Assembly: GCF_007795095.1 (NCBI RefSeq) | Contig: NZ_CP042218.1 | Coordinates: 1,488,001-1,552,000 of the forward strand | Source of the DNA: Luteimonas granuli | GTDB lineage: Bacteria; Pseudomonadota; Gammaproteobacteria; Xanthomonadales; Xanthomonadaceae | Length of the DNA: 64,000 nucleotides | Reading direction: 5' to 3' | Shown here: positions 33,163 to 45,400 of the stretch, one piece after another | Layout: the number at the start of each line of letters is the position of its first letter | How positions within the stretch are numbered: the stretch's first letter is position 1 | Program-made: the position numbers and the translations under genes | Notes under the pieces: generated by a model | Told to the model about the DNA's origin: nothing | Databases searched by the model: none | Seen by the model: the letters and a program-made list of their open reading frames with translations, nothing else

Positions 33163-35034
33163 TCAGAGGATCGGGGCCAGCCCGACGCCGAAGGCGGTGA
33201 AGATCCGCGTCAGCAGGGTCCTGAGGCCGGTGCGGACCTCGGGAAAGTCGCCGACCGGCTCGTGGCATCCGCGGAACCGCGGGTCGTGCAGCGGCGGCGG
33301 CTCCAGGCATCCCGGCCCGGGCCGGAATTCGTAGCTGGTCGCGTAGCGGTTGGGCCACAGGTCGAACACCGGCAGCGATTCCGAGACCTTGCCGAGGGAA
33401 TAGTCCAGGCCCGACAGCACCACCGGCCGGTCGCGGGGCGCGATGACCCAGGCGTTGGCCGGCGCCATGTCGCGACGGAGGCTCGCGGCCAGCGCGTGCG
33501 CGAACGACGGATCCTCGATCACCACCGCGCTCTCGGTGTTGTAGTTGTCGCCACGCGGGTCGAAGTTGTGGGTGCCGACCACGCCGACGCGCTCGTCCAC
33601 CACCAGCGATTTCGCGTGCATCCCGAAGCGCACGCCGCCGCGGAGCAGGGGCACCCGTTCGTGGGCCGAGAAGCCGGACCAGCGCAGCGCCGAATACTCG
33701 CGCTCGAGCGGCCGTGCGCGCCGGCGCCCATGCGTGGACTCCGCTGCCTCGAGGTCCACGGTGCCCGTGGCCTCGACGTCGATCGGCGCATCCTGCGGGA
33801 ACGGCTTGTACTCGTGGATCTCGAAGCCGAACTCGCGCAGGTGCCGGCGCTTGTACTTGTACGACAGCGCATAGGTGATGAAGGCGTCGGTGGCGGCCAG
33901 GCTGTTGGTCGAGACCCGCACCCGCGGCGGATCGTCGCGCTGGCGCAGCTCGCGGAAGAGATCCTGCGCCGCGGGCGAGAGCACCAGGTAGGGCGTCTGC
34001 AGCAGCACTTCCTCGCGCGCGCCCTCGATCAACTCGCGCAGGCCGCGCGTGGACGGCGCCACGTCGCCGTAGTCACGGCGGTGCTTTTCCGGCGGGTCGG
34101 AGATGAAGACCACCTCGCCTACCGGAAGGGCCTGCGCGGCAAGCGCGTCGACCAGCCGTGGATCGTCGGCGTCGCGGGAGATCCGCTCCACCCGCGCCGG
34201 CAGCTTGAAGGGTTCGTGCGGCAGCGGCGGCACCCCGTTGCGCAGCAGCAGGCGGCCGACGTCCCTGAGCCCCGGCAGCGTGCGGGTCAGGCGCGCGTTC
34301 CAGTATTCCTCGAAGCTGGCCGCCATCTCCGCCACCACAGGCCCGGCCACGAAGAGGTCGCGGTCGCGGAAGTTGTACTCCGGGTCCCAGTCGAAGTAGC
34401 TGTCCTGGTAATTGCGCCCCCCGGTGATGCCGGCGATGCCGTCCACCAGCAGCAGCTTGTTGTGCATGCGCTGGTTGAGCCGCCGCCAGCAGCAGGCCGC
34501 GGCCAGCACGTACTGGGGGTAGGTGATGCGCGCGCGCCCGAGCAGCGGGTTGTAGATGCGCATCTCGAAGTTGGCGTGGGCACCCGACAGCGCCGCCAGC
34601 GTCTGCACCTCGCGCAGCGCCGAGAGCTGGTCCACCAGCAGTCGCACCCGCACCCCGCGCCGCGCCGCGGCCAGCAGTTCGTCGAGGAACAGGTGGCCGG
34701 CGTCGTCCTCGTCGAAGATGTAGGTCTGCACGTCGAGCGCGCGCTGCGCCGAGCGCACCAGGCTCAGCCGCGCCAGAAGGGCGTCCTGACCGTAGTCGAT
34801 GATCAGCGCGTGGTGGCGCGGTGCACCGGGGGCGCTGCCGTCCAGCGCATCCTCGCCCAGCGCGCGCAGCGCCGAGGGCGTGGCGCAGGCGTCGTCGCGG
34901 GCACAGTCCACCCGTACCGGGCGCGCGGCCTCGGCCACGCGCGAGGCGGCGGCGCCCTGCTCGGGCGTCAGGGTGGCGCAGCCGCCGGCGGCCAGCGCCG
35001 CGACCAGCGCCAGCAGCCTGAGCAGCGGACTCAT
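33163..35034 (-). CDS. Phospholipase D-family lipoprotein (cardiolipin synthase-like)
   Basis: A 623-residue protein with a lipoprotein signal (LLALVAALAAGGC, Cys ~19) and two phospholipase D catalytic motifs: MHNKLLLVDGIAGITGGRN (~200) and MHAKSLVVDERVGVVGTHNFD (~475), both intact HxKx4D. YIFDEDDAGHLFLDELLAAARRGVRVRLLVDQ and LLQTPYLVLSPAAQDLF match the ClsC/PLD-like group. It probably acts on phospholipid headgroups at the envelope. Start codon overlaps the yceI-family stop by 4 bp, so it is the third gene of the sixA-yceI-pld operon. Confidence 0.93.
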   Translation of the reverse strand: MSPLLRLLALVAALAAGGCATLTPEQGAAASRVAEAARPVRVDCARDDACATPSALRALGEDALDGSAPGAPRHHALIIDYGQDALLARLSLVRSAQRALDVQTYIFDEDDAGHLFLDELLAAARRGVRVRLLVDQLSALREVQTLAALSGAHANFEMRIYNPLLGRARITYPQYVLAAACCWRRLNQRMHNKLLLVDGIAGITGGRNYQDSYFDWDPEYNFRDRDLFVAGPVVAEMAASFEEYWNARLTRTLPGLRDVGRLLLRNGVPPLPHEPFKLPARVERISRDADDPRLVDALAAQALPVGEVVFISDPPEKHRRDYGDVAPSTRGLRELIEGAREEVLLQTPYLVLSPAAQDLFRELRQRDDPPRVRVSTNSLAATDAFITYALSYKYKRRHLREFGFEIHEYKPFPQDAPIDVEATGTVDLEAAESTHGRRRARPLEREYSALRWSGFSAHERVPLLRGGVRFGMHAKSLVVDERVGVVGTHNFDPRGDNYNTESAVVIEDPSFAHALAASLRRDMAPANAWVIAPRDRPVVLSGLDYSLGKVSESLPVFDLWPNRYATSYEFRPGPGCLEPPPLHDPRFRGCHEPVGDFPEVRTGLRTLLTRIFTAFGVGLAPIL

Positions 35035-35597
35035 TCCGCCTCCCCCGCCAGATGGATGCGGAACTCGAAGCGCACCTTGCCGGCGATGGCGAACGTCCAG
35101 CGGTTCATGCCGTAGTGCCCGCGGTCGATCACGCCGGCCACCCGCACCGGACAGTCCAGCGCCGGCCGGTCGCAGGCCGAGGGCGCCACGATGAAGACCT
35201 CGCGGCGCTGCACGTCGCGGATGTGGAGCACGCCCGGGAGCGGCCCACCTTCGGCGAGCAGGCGCGCGTCGAAGGGATCGGACTCGAAGGTCACCCACGG
35301 ATAGCGCTCGGCGTCGAAGAAGCCGCGGCCGCGCGCGAAGTAGCTGTGGCGGCGGCTGCCCACGATCTCGACATGGGTCGCCGACAGCGACACCCGCACC
35401 CGCCGCCGCCCGTCGTCGAGCCGGGTCAGCCGGCCTTCGAGGACCGGAAAACGCCCCAGGACCAGTTCGCCCCAGCGCGTGACCAGCTCGAAGCCGGCCT
35501 CGGACGCGAGCGGATCGATCTCGGACGCGCGGGCCGGCAACGCCGCCAGCAGGACGACGAGGAGGAATGGCCAGACGGTCGCACAGGCACGGCTCAC
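35031..35597 (-). CDS. YceI-family periplasmic protein
   Basis: A 188-residue exported protein, signal peptide VWPFLLVVLLAALPARA (~8-24), then one YceI lipocalin-like domain. Recognisable: SEAGFELVTRWGELVLGRFPVLEGRL, HSYFARGRGFFDAERYPWVTFESDPF, and GHYGMNRWTFAIAGKVRFEFRIHL at the end. The family binds polyisoprenoid or amphiphilic molecules such as ubiquinone-8. The cysteine pair ACDRPALDC is unusual for the family and may form a disulfide. GTG start overlapping the sixA stop by 4 bp; the stop overlaps the phospholipase start by 4 bp. Confidence 0.93.
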   Translation of the reverse strand: MSRACATVWPFLLVVLLAALPARASEIDPLASEAGFELVTRWGELVLGRFPVLEGRLTRLDDGRRRVRVSLSATHVEIVGSRRHSYFARGRGFFDAERYPWVTFESDPFDARLLAEGGPLPGVLHIRDVQRREVFIVAPSACDRPALDCPVRVAGVIDRGHYGMNRWTFAIAGKVRFEFRIHLAGEAE

Positions 35598-36082
35598 GGC
35601 CACCAGAAGTCGACGAGGCTGGCCGCGCCGGGTTCGACCTCGGCGCCGACCTGCAGCCGCAGCAGGGCGATCGCGCCCGGCGGCATCCCGCGGTAGTCGC
35701 CCGACTGGCCGCTGTACAGCAGCGCGGCCAGGCGCTCCAGGCCCGGGTTGTGTCCGACCAGCATCAAACGCCCGACGTCGCGGTAACGGTCGGCCAGCGC
35801 GGCCAGGGTGCCCGGCGTGGCCTCGTAGATGGCCGGCTCCAGCCGCTGGTCGACGTAGCCGACCACCGAGAGCACGGTTTCCAGGGTTTCGCGCGTGCGC
35901 CGCGCCGGCGAGCACAGCACCTGGTCGGGTACCAGCTGGCGTTCCAGCAGCCAGCGGCCGGCGGACTCGGCCTCGGCCTGTCCTTCCGGCGACAGCGGCC
36001 GATCGAAATCCGCCTGTCCCGGGCCGGCCTGCTCCGCGTGGGCGTGGCGCAGCAGCAGGATCTCCCTCGTATCGGTCGCCAT
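35594..36082 (-). CDS. sixA: Phosphohistidine phosphatase SixA
   Basis: A 162-residue histidine phosphatase. Catalytic LLRHAHAEQAG (RHxxAE, ~10-20) holds the nucleophilic His, and LMLVGHNPGLERLA (~107-120) the second active-site His; LCSPARRTRETLE supplies the phosphate-binding Arg. E. coli SixA dephosphorylates phosphohistidine of the nitrogen-related PTS (NPr) or ArcB. First gene of a three-gene unit with yceI and phospholipase D genes. It lies 32 bp after the ParA gene on the same strand, which may belong to the same transcript. Confidence 0.94.
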   Translation of the reverse strand: MATDTREILLLRHAHAEQAGPGQADFDRPLSPEGQAEAESAGRWLLERQLVPDQVLCSPARRTRETLETVLSVVGYVDQRLEPAIYEATPGTLAALADRYRDVGRLMLVGHNPGLERLAALLYSGQSGDYRGMPPGAIALLRLQVGAEVEPGAASLVDFWWP

Positions 36083-36114
36083 GTTCCTGTCCTTTCCTTG
36101 CGCGCCGGTGACGC

Positions 36115-36750
36115 TCAGGCCCTGCGCAGCCATGTGAGCAGCGTTTCCCAGTCCTCCTGGTGGCCGCGGACCCGGGTCGAGCGGTAGTCGAACAGGCTGC
36201 GCCCCAGCCCCACGAGCAGAACATAGGCCTGGCTGTCCCGCAGCGAGGCCACCACCGGATAGGGCCATTGCGCGAGCAGGTCGAGCGTGGCCTGGGACGC
36301 GCTGGTCCAGGGCTTCATGCGGTTGGCCACCAGGCCCACGCGCAGTTCGCCGCGCCGGACCCGTGGGTGCTGGGCCAGGGTGTTGAGGAAGGGCACGGTG
36401 GCGTCGAGGTCCAGCGCCGAAGGCTGCACCGGCACCACCACCGCGTCGGCGTGCTCGAGCCAGGCGTCCAGGTCATCGGCCATGGAGCCGGCCGGCGCGT
36501 CGATGATCACGCGCTGGGTGTCCTCGGGCAGCGACTTCCACGTCGACTTCGCGCGGCGGGCGCCGGCGATCGGCAGCACCGCGCTGTCCATTCCGGCGCG
36601 GCGCTCCGCCCAGCGCATGGAGGACTGCTGCGGATCGGCGTCGATGATCGCGGTGCGCAGACCGTCGACCGCCGCGTGCGCGGCGAGGTGGGTCGCGACC
36701 GTGGTCTTGCCCGCACCGCCCTTGGAACTGGCCACCAGCACCGTCTTCAT
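36115..36750 (-). CDS. ParA-family ATPase without ParB partner
   Basis: A 211-residue deviant-Walker ATPase. Walker A is [14 protein letters not shown] with the signature Lys (~10-17), switch region [17 protein letters not shown], Walker B VIIDAPAG, and [12 protein letters not shown] near the dimer face. It is the short single-domain form, lacking an N-terminal DNA-binding extension. No parB or centromere-like repeats are nearby, so it is an orphan used for positioning some cellular cargo rather than for plasmid partition. Xanthomonads carry several such orphans. The start at 36750 ([12 protein letters not shown]) is unambiguous. Confidence 0.93.
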   Translation of the reverse strand: MKTVLVASSKGGAGKTTVATHLAAHAAVDGLRTAIIDADPQQSSMRWAERRAGMDSAVLPIAGARRAKSTWKSLPEDTQRVIIDAPAGSMADDLDAWLEHADAVVVPVQPSALDLDATVPFLNTLAQHPRVRRGELRVGLVANRMKPWTSASQATLDLLAQWPYPVVASLRDSQAYVLLVGLGRSLFDYRSTRVRGHQEDWETLLTWLRRA

Positions 36751-36853
36751 CCGAGCTCCTGTCAGGGCTTCCACATCGCACGATCGAGGGTACACCGCCC
36801 CGCGTGACGCCGCGCACCCGGAGTGCCTCTCCCTCCCACCATCGCGGGCCCGC

Positions 36854-37906
36854 TCAGCGCGGCGGGCGCTGCCAGGGCGCGCGCCATGCGGCCGGGGGCT
36901 CCTGGGCCAGGCCGGCGGCGGCGAGCGTGCGGCGCACGATCGCGTCCTCGGTGTCGATCGCGGGATCGGCGAGCAAGCGCGCCTGGCGCTCCGCGGCAGC
37001 CGCATCACCGTCTTCGCGCGCGGCCAGTTCCGCCAGCTGCTCCTGGCGCCAGTCCACGCCGCGGCGGCGCGCGTCCAGCGGCGCGCGCTCGGCAGCGCTG
37101 CGCGTGAGTGCGCGCGCCATCGACAGGCCGATGCGCTCGTCCAGCACCGTCTGCGGCCGCGCCAGCAGCAGGTCGGCCATGTGCCGGCAGGCTTCGGGGC
37201 GGCCGGCGGCGCGAAGCCCGCGCCCGGTGCAGGCGCCGAGCACGTCGCGGTAGTCGGGCTCCAGCAGGCCCTGCAGCGACGAGGCCCAGATCGCCGCGTT
37301 CGCGGCCGCGGACGGCGGGGCACCGTCCCCCAGGGCCGCCCATTCGGCCGCGCCGGGCGGATGGCGGGCCAGCGCCGACGTGATCCAGTGCAGCACGGGG
37401 TACGGGTCCGGAGCGTTGCGGCTGGACCGCGCCGCCGCGGCAAGCACCTCCTCCGCGCCGAGCCCCTGGTGCATGAGCGGTGCCAGGTTGCCGGGCGACA
37501 GCGACTGCCAGCGGCGTGCGGCCGCGGCCGCGGCGGCCTGGTCGCCGGATGCATGGCCCGCGGCCATGAGCAGCTGCTGGGTGATGGTGTCGCCCGCGCC
37601 GCCGGCCACGGCTTCGAGACGCCAGCGTTCGACATCCGCCGCAGCGACACCGCCCTCGCCCTGGCTCCGTACCGTCGCCTCGATCAGCACGGCAAGGGCG
37701 AGGTCGCGCGCACCGTCCGAGCGTCCCAGCGCCCGGGCCACGCGCAGTCCGTAGGCCTGCCAGGCGGCGGCGCGCGCCTGCGCACGCTCCGCCTCCCGCG
37801 CGTCCGGCCGCGATTCCGGCGCCGGCCGGAGATCCGGCATCTGCGCGAACGCGGGCGCCGCGAGCAGCGTCGAGGCCAGCAGGGGCAACAGGACACGGAT
37901 GCGCAT
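36854..37906 (-). CDS. Periplasmic hypothetical protein
   Basis: A 350-residue exported protein: signal peptide [21 protein letters not shown], then an all-helical, Ala/Arg-rich body without transmembrane segments ([57 protein letters not shown]). Repeat-like helix pairs suggest a TPR- or Sel1-like solenoid, but no clean motif. The short start at 37906 has GGAG six bases upstream; a start four codons earlier (37918) lacks one. Function unknown. It lies between the ParA and gamma-glutamyltransferase genes on the same strand. Confidence 0.75.
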   Translation of the reverse strand: MRIRVLLPLLASTLLAAPAFAQMPDLRPAPESRPDAREAERAQARAAAWQAYGLRVARALGRSDGARDLALAVLIEATVRSQGEGGVAAADVERWRLEAVAGGAGDTITQQLLMAAGHASGDQAAAAAAARRWQSLSPGNLAPLMHQGLGAEEVLAAAARSSRNAPDPYPVLHWITSALARHPPGAAEWAALGDGAPPSAAANAAIWASSLQGLLEPDYRDVLGACTGRGLRAAGRPEACRHMADLLLARPQTVLDERIGLSMARALTRSAAERAPLDARRRGVDWRQEQLAELAAREDGDAAAAERQARLLADPAIDTEDAIVRRTLAAAGLAQEPPAAWRAPWQRPPR

Positions 37907-37995
37907 GTGCGGCTCCATCGGCGGAAGAGTCGCCGCAGCATATCCGCGGTCCGCGTCGCGACCGCGCCATCGCGGCCGCACGCTGCATGCGGCGT

Positions 37996-39717
<1,722 letters not shown>

Positions 39718-39790
39718 GCGGGCACGGAAGCAGCGGCGGGACTGCGACCTTAGCAAGGCGGCCCGCCTTCCGGGCCCCGCGGCAGGCCGG

Positions 39791-40426
39791 TCAGGGCCAG
39801 GCGGGCGGGTCCGCCTGCCAGGCGGCGGCGACCTCGGCCAGCACTGCACGGTCGGCGTCGGTCCAGTCCGGCAGCAGGCGGGCCAGGTCGGGCGAATGCC
39901 ACAGCTGCGGCTCGGTGCGCACGGCGGCGGCATACCAGCGCACGGCTTCCTCGCGGCGCTCGAGCCGCCACAGGCCAAGGGCCAGGGTCGGAGGCAGCCA
40001 TGCCGGCCCCTTCAGGCGATCGGTGCCGGCGATGCGCCACTGCTCCAGCGCGCCGGCCACATCGCCGCTGCGGTACAGGTCCCAGCCGTGGTTCCAGTGC
40101 AGTGCGTCGCGCTGGCGCGTGTTGTCCGGGCGCTGCCTGGCCTCCGCATAAAGCGAGGCGCCGATCTCGCTGCGGCCGCCGGCATACGCGATCCGCGCCA
40201 GCTGCGCGGTGGCCAGCACGGCGTCGCGGCGGCCGCGCTCGCGGACCTTGAGCAGGCGGTCGACGGTCTCGTCGTCGCTGCCGGGATACAGCTCCAGCGG
40301 CCGCGCCACATGGACATCGGGCTCGAAGTAGAACTCCTTCGGCCCCGGGATCTCCTGCGCCCACAGACCCAGCGGAACGGCCGCGAGAACGACTGCGCCG
40401 ATCCGGCGCGCGATGGTGAGATTCAT
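39791..40426 (-). CDS. Periplasmic hypothetical protein with TPR-like helices
   Basis: A 211-residue exported protein: signal peptide MNLTIARRIGAVVLAAVPLGLWA, a short PKEFYFEPD segment, then helical repeats of TPR type (AQLARIAYAGGRSEIGASLYAEAR, HWNHGWDLYRSGDVAGALEQWRIA, LALGLWRLERREEAVRWYAAAVR). Such solenoids usually act as protein-binding scaffolds; partner not evident. It lies 73 bp before ggt on the same strand. No catalytic residues are apparent. Confidence 0.78.
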   Translation of the reverse strand: MNLTIARRIGAVVLAAVPLGLWAQEIPGPKEFYFEPDVHVARPLELYPGSDDETVDRLLKVRERGRRDAVLATAQLARIAYAGGRSEIGASLYAEARQRPDNTRQRDALHWNHGWDLYRSGDVAGALEQWRIAGTDRLKGPAWLPPTLALGLWRLERREEAVRWYAAAVRTEPQLWHSPDLARLLPDWTDADRAVLAEVAAAWQADPPAWP

Positions 40427-40489
40427 TGCTTCACTGCGATGACGGGGCCCCTCTCCCCGCAAGCATGGTAGCGGCTGCTGCCCGCGGAT

Positions 40490-42310
40490 TCAGCCCGGAC
40501 GGGCGAACATCCCGCGCAGGTCGGCCTCCGGCATGGCGCGCCCGTAGTGGTAGCCCTGCGCCTTGACCACGCCGCATTCCAGCAGCGCATCCGCCTGGCG
40601 CGGGGTCTCCACGCCCTCCGCGACCACGACCAGTCCGGCCTTGTCCGCCACCGCCACCACCGAGCACACGATCGCCATGTCCAGCGGATCGTCCGGCAGG
40701 TCGGCGACGAAGTCGCGGTCGATCTTCAGGCCGTCGATCGGCAGGTGCTTGAGCCGCGCGAACGAGGAGTGGCCGGTGCCGAAGTCGTCGAGGACCATGT
40801 GCACTCCCAGCGCGCGCAGCCGCCCCAGGGCGTCGATCGCGATCGGCGTGTCGGGAAGCAGGGCCGTCTCCGTGAGCTCCAGCCACAGCCGGCCCGGCGC
40901 CAGGCCCGAGGCCTCGAGCGCGGCGGCGACGTCGGGGACCAGTCCCGGCTGTGCGACCTGGCGCGCGGACACATTGACCGAGAGCTGCGGCGGGGGCTCC
41001 CCTTCGACGCCCTGCCACGCCGCCGCCGCCGTGCAGGCTTCGACCAGGACCCAGCGCCCCAGGGGCACGATCAGCCCGGAAGACTCGGCCACGTCGATGA
41101 ACTCGCAGGCCGGTCGCCAGACGGCGCCGTCGTGCCAGCGCAGCAGGGCCTCGGCGCCACGGATGCGGCCGGCCGCCAGGTCGACCACCGGCTGGTAGTG
41201 CACGTGCAGATTGCCGCGCTCGTGCGCCTCGCGCAGCGCGCGCTCGGTCCGCATCCGCTTCAGAAGCCCGCGGTGCCGGCCGGCATCGAACACTTCGCAG
41301 CGCTCCAGCCCGCCCATGCTGCGAACGCGCTGTACGGCGAGTTCCGCGTTGCGCAGCAAGCGGTCCGCCGAGGGTTCGGCCAGGTCGTGCGAGAAGGCGA
41401 TTCCGGCCCAGGCGCGCAGCCCGCTCGGCGTCCCCGCCTGTTCGGCAAGCTCCATGCAGCGGCCGGCCAGGTCCAGCGCCGCCACTCCGCGCAGGCTGCG
41501 GTGGGGGACGAGGGCGAAGGCATCGTCGCGCACCCGTGCCAGCGTCGCCTCCGCGCCGATGCCGTCGCGCAGCGCCGACGCCACCGCGGCGAGCCCGGCC
41601 ACGCGATCGCCCTCGTCGATCTCGACCTGGAGATGAATCACGGTGACCGCGCGATCCGCGGTGCGCAGCGCGCTGTGGACCACCTCCAGCAGGTGGTCGC
41701 GATTGGGCAGGTTGGTCTGCGGGTCGTGCAGTTCGAGATAGCGCAGGCGGCGTTCCGCGGCACGGCGGCGGCAGATCTCGGCCAGTATCACCACGCAGTC
41801 CGCGATGCTGGCGGCGAAGGCCCGGTCGGCGACGCTCCAGGCCCGCTGGCGGCCCACCTGTTCGTGGCCGACCACGCCCAGGAGCTCGCCATCGCCGCGC
41901 ACCGGCGCATCCAGCAGCGAGGCCACGCCGTGGCGCTCGAAATAGTCGCCCAGCGCCTCGCGCGAAGCTGTCAGGGCCTCGTGCTGCTGCACGTCCTCGG
42001 CATCGATCAGTCTCACGTCGTCGAGCCAGCGGCGGTATTCGCGGACGTCGAGGGTCTCGTCGTAGCCCGGCGGATTGTGGACGCCGCCGTTGCGCTGGTC
42101 GTAGGAATGGATGCAGCGGAGCACGTGCCGGTCCGGATCCAGGCGCCAGACGTTGACCCGCTCGACCCCCAGGGTCTCGGCGGCAACCTCGCAGATCCGG
42201 GCCAGTCCCGACTCCAGGCTCTGCTGCGTCGAGATATCGCGGGTGAGCGCGACCAGCGCCCGGCCATACCGCCGCGCGCGAGCATCTTCTTCGAGCACCC
42301 GTTGGGGCAT
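40490..42310 (-). CDS. GAF-degenerate GGDEF-EAL cyclic-di-GMP phosphodiesterase
   Basis: A 606-residue soluble protein: a GAF domain (~10-180; LARICEVAAETLGVERVNVWRLD), a degenerate GGDEF domain (~190-330) where the signature is RDDAF, so cyclase activity is not expected, and an EAL domain (~345-600) with all phosphodiesterase motifs: AEALLRW, SVNVSARQ, ELTETALL, DDFGTGHSS, LKIDRDFV, AEGVET. It should hydrolyse cyclic di-GMP in response to a GAF ligand, with the inactive GGDEF as a possible GTP sensor. GGAGG lies 8-10 nt before the ATG at 42310, better than an ATG 16 codons upstream. It is divergent from the indolepyruvate oxidoreductase gene. Confidence 0.93.
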   Translation of the reverse strand: MPQRVLEEDARARRYGRALVALTRDISTQQSLESGLARICEVAAETLGVERVNVWRLDPDRHVLRCIHSYDQRNGGVHNPPGYDETLDVREYRRWLDDVRLIDAEDVQQHEALTASREALGDYFERHGVASLLDAPVRGDGELLGVVGHEQVGRQRAWSVADRAFAASIADCVVILAEICRRRAAERRLRYLELHDPQTNLPNRDHLLEVVHSALRTADRAVTVIHLQVEIDEGDRVAGLAAVASALRDGIGAEATLARVRDDAFALVPHRSLRGVAALDLAGRCMELAEQAGTPSGLRAWAGIAFSHDLAEPSADRLLRNAELAVQRVRSMGGLERCEVFDAGRHRGLLKRMRTERALREAHERGNLHVHYQPVVDLAAGRIRGAEALLRWHDGAVWRPACEFIDVAESSGLIVPLGRWVLVEACTAAAAWQGVEGEPPPQLSVNVSARQVAQPGLVPDVAAALEASGLAPGRLWLELTETALLPDTPIAIDALGRLRALGVHMVLDDFGTGHSSFARLKHLPIDGLKIDRDFVADLPDDPLDMAIVCSVVAVADKAGLVVVAEGVETPRQADALLECGVVKAQGYHYGRAMPEADLRGMFARPG

Positions 42311-42484
42311 CGGACCATCTCCTCCCCCGGAGAATGGCTCCGGGCAGGCATCTAGCACCCGCGGGTGTTAAGCCGGAATCATGGAAAACGCACCCGCTGC
42401 TAGAATCCGCGCCGCTTCGCGTGCCCGCCGGACCGGCACGGGCGCACCCTCCGCCAGCGTCCTGCCTGCCACGGGCCTCCGTTC

Positions 42485-45400
42485 ATGACCAGCACCGCCG
42501 AACTCTCCTCGCCCGCCTCCGCGAACACCTCCCTGACCCGGGGCGTGACCGATCCCGACTACACGCTCGAAGACAAGTACACGCGCACACAGGGGCGGAT
42601 CTACCTGTCCGGCGTCCAGGCCCTGGTGCGGCTGCCGATGATGCAGCGCCTGCGCGACCAGGCCGCGGGACTCGATACGGGCGGCTTCGTGTCCGGCTAC
42701 CGCGGATCGCCGCTGGGCGGCTTCGATCTGGAACTGTGGCGCGCCCGCAAGCACCTGGACGGCGCGAACGTGCGCTTCCAACCGGGCCTGAACGAGGACC
42801 TCGGCGCGACCATGGTCTGGGGCACGCAGCAGACCACCCTGTTCCCGGGCGCGACCGTCGATGGCGTGTTCGGCATGTGGTACGGCAAGGGTCCGGGCGT
42901 GGACCGCTCGGGCGACGTGTTCAAGCATGCCAACGCCGCGGGCACCTCGAAGCACGGCGGCGTGCTGGCGCTGGCCGCCGATGACCACGCCTGCCGCTCG
43001 TCCACCCTGCCGCACGGCTCGGAGGGCGAGTTCACCAGCGCGCTGATGCCGATCCTCAACCCGGCCGGCGTCCAGGACATCCTCGACATGGGCCTGGTCG
43101 GCTGGGCGATGAGCCGCTACACCGGGCGCTGGATCGGCTTCAAGACGATCGCGGAGACCGTGGAATCCTCGGCTTCGGTCGACGTCGATCCGTTCGCGGT
43201 CGAGATCGTGACCCCGGACGACTTCGACCTGCCGCCGGGCGGCCTCGGCATCCGCTGGCCGGATCCGCCGATGGAGCAGGAGATGCGCCTGCACCGGTAT
43301 GCGGTGAAGGCGGCACAGGCCTTCGCCCGCGCCAACCGCATCGACCGCGTGGTGATCGACTCGCCGGATGCGCGCCTGGGCATCGCCACCACCGGCAAGA
43401 GCTACCTCGACGTGCTGCAGGCCCTGGAGTACCTGGGTCTCGACGCGCGCGCCTGCGCGGAGCTCGGCATCCGTGTCTACAAGATCGGCATGACCTGGCC
43501 GCTGGAGCCGGTGGGCATCCGCGCCTTCGCGCGCGGCCTCGAGGACATCCTCGTCGTCGAGGAGAAGCTGTCCTTCATCGAGAGCCAGATGAAGGAGCTG
43601 TTCTACAACTTCGACTTCGGGCTCGACGGCGGCCGCCGTCCGTCGATCGTCGGCAAGCACGACGAGTCCGGCGAGTGGATCCTGCCCTCCACCGGCGAGC
43701 TGACGCCGGCGACCATCGCCGGCGTGATCGCGCGCCGCATCCTGCGCTTCATGCCCGAGGGCAGCGATGGCGCCGCGCGCATCCACGCGGTGCTGCGCTG
43801 GATGGAGGAGAAGGAAGGCGCGCTGGCGCTGCCGCGCGCGCAGTTCCCGCGCGTGCCTCACTACTGCTCGGGCTGCCCGCACAACACCTCGACGAAGGTG
43901 CCGGAAGGCTCGCGCGCCATGGCCGGCATCGGCTGCCACTACATGGTCACGTGGATGGACCGCAGCACCGACACCTTCACCCACATGGGCGGCGAAGGCG
44001 TGACCTGGTCGGGGCAGGCGCCCTTCACGGACACGCCGCACGTGTTCCAGAACCTCGGCGACGGCACCTACTTCCACTCCGGCACGCTGGCGATCCGCCA
44101 GTCGGTCGCGACCGGGGTCAACATCACCTACAAGATCCTCTACAACGACGCGGTGGCGATGACCGGCGGCCAGCCGGTGGACGGCACGCTGTCGGTGCCG
44201 CGGATCGCGCACCAGGTGCGCAGCGAGGGCGTCGAGGCGATCGCGCTGCTCTCCGACGAGATCGAGAAGTGGAGCGACCCTTCGATCTTCCCGGCCGGCG
44301 TCACCTTCCACGACCGCAGCGAGCTCGACGCCGTGCAGAAGCGCCTGCGCGAAGTGAAGGGCACCAGCGTCCTCATCTACGACCAGACCTGCGCCACCGA
44401 GAAGCGCCGCCGCCGCAAGCGCGGCAAGCTGCCGGACCCCGACAGGCGCGTGGCGATCAACTCGCTGGTCTGCGAAGGCTGCGGCGACTGCGGAGTGAAG
44501 TCGTTCTGCGTCTCGGTGCTGCCGAAGGAAACCGAGTTCGGACGCAAGCGCGAGATCGACCAGTCCGCCTGCAACAAGGACTTCAGCTGCGTCGAAGGCT
44601 TCTGCCCGAGCTTCGTCACCGTGCACGGCGGCAAGCCGCGCAAGGGCAAGCCGGCAACCGGCCTGTCGAAGCTCGCCAACCTGCCCGACCCGGTGTTCGC
44701 CAGCGACGGCTCGCGGCCCTGGAACATCCTGGTCACCGGCGTCGGCGGCACCGGCGTGGTGACCATCGGCGCGCTGCTGGGCATGGCCGGGCACCTGGAG
44801 GGCCGCGGTGCGACCGTGCTCGACCAGACGGGGCTCGCGCAGAAGGGCGGCGCGGTGACCACCCACATCCGCATCGCGCCGAGGCCGTCGGACATCCACG
44901 CCGTGCGCATCGCCGCCGGCGAGGCCGACCTCGTGCTGGGCTGCGACATGGTCGTGGTCAACGACTACTGGACGCTCTCCAAGCTGCGCGCCGGCCGATC
45001 GCAGGTGGTGATCAACAGCTACGAGGCGATGCCCGGCACCTTCACCATGCGCCCGGACATGCAGTTCCCGGCCACCGACATCATCAGCGCGGTGCGCAAG
45101 GCGCTGGGCGGCGGCGAGGACGTGGCGATGAGCGAGGCCGCGGCCGCCGCGCGTGCGCTCAACGTCGTCGATGCCACGCAGCTCGCCACCGCGCTGCTCG
45201 GCGACGCGATCGCCGCCAACCTGTTCATGCTCGGCTACGCCTGGCAGCGCGGCCTGGTGCCGCTGTCGCTGGATGCGCTGATGCGCGCGGTGGAACTCAA
45301 CGGCGCGGCGATCGACATGAACAGGACGGCCTTCGCCTGGGGCCGCCTGGCGGCGGTCGACATCGAGGCGGTGTACGAGGCCGCCGGCATCGTGCGCAAC

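Noticed and set aside
42395-42410. Promoter -10 TAGAAT upstream of the indolepyruvate oxidoreductase
   Set aside because: The hexamer is plausible but no -35 element stands at 16-18 bp, so I could not support a promoter call.
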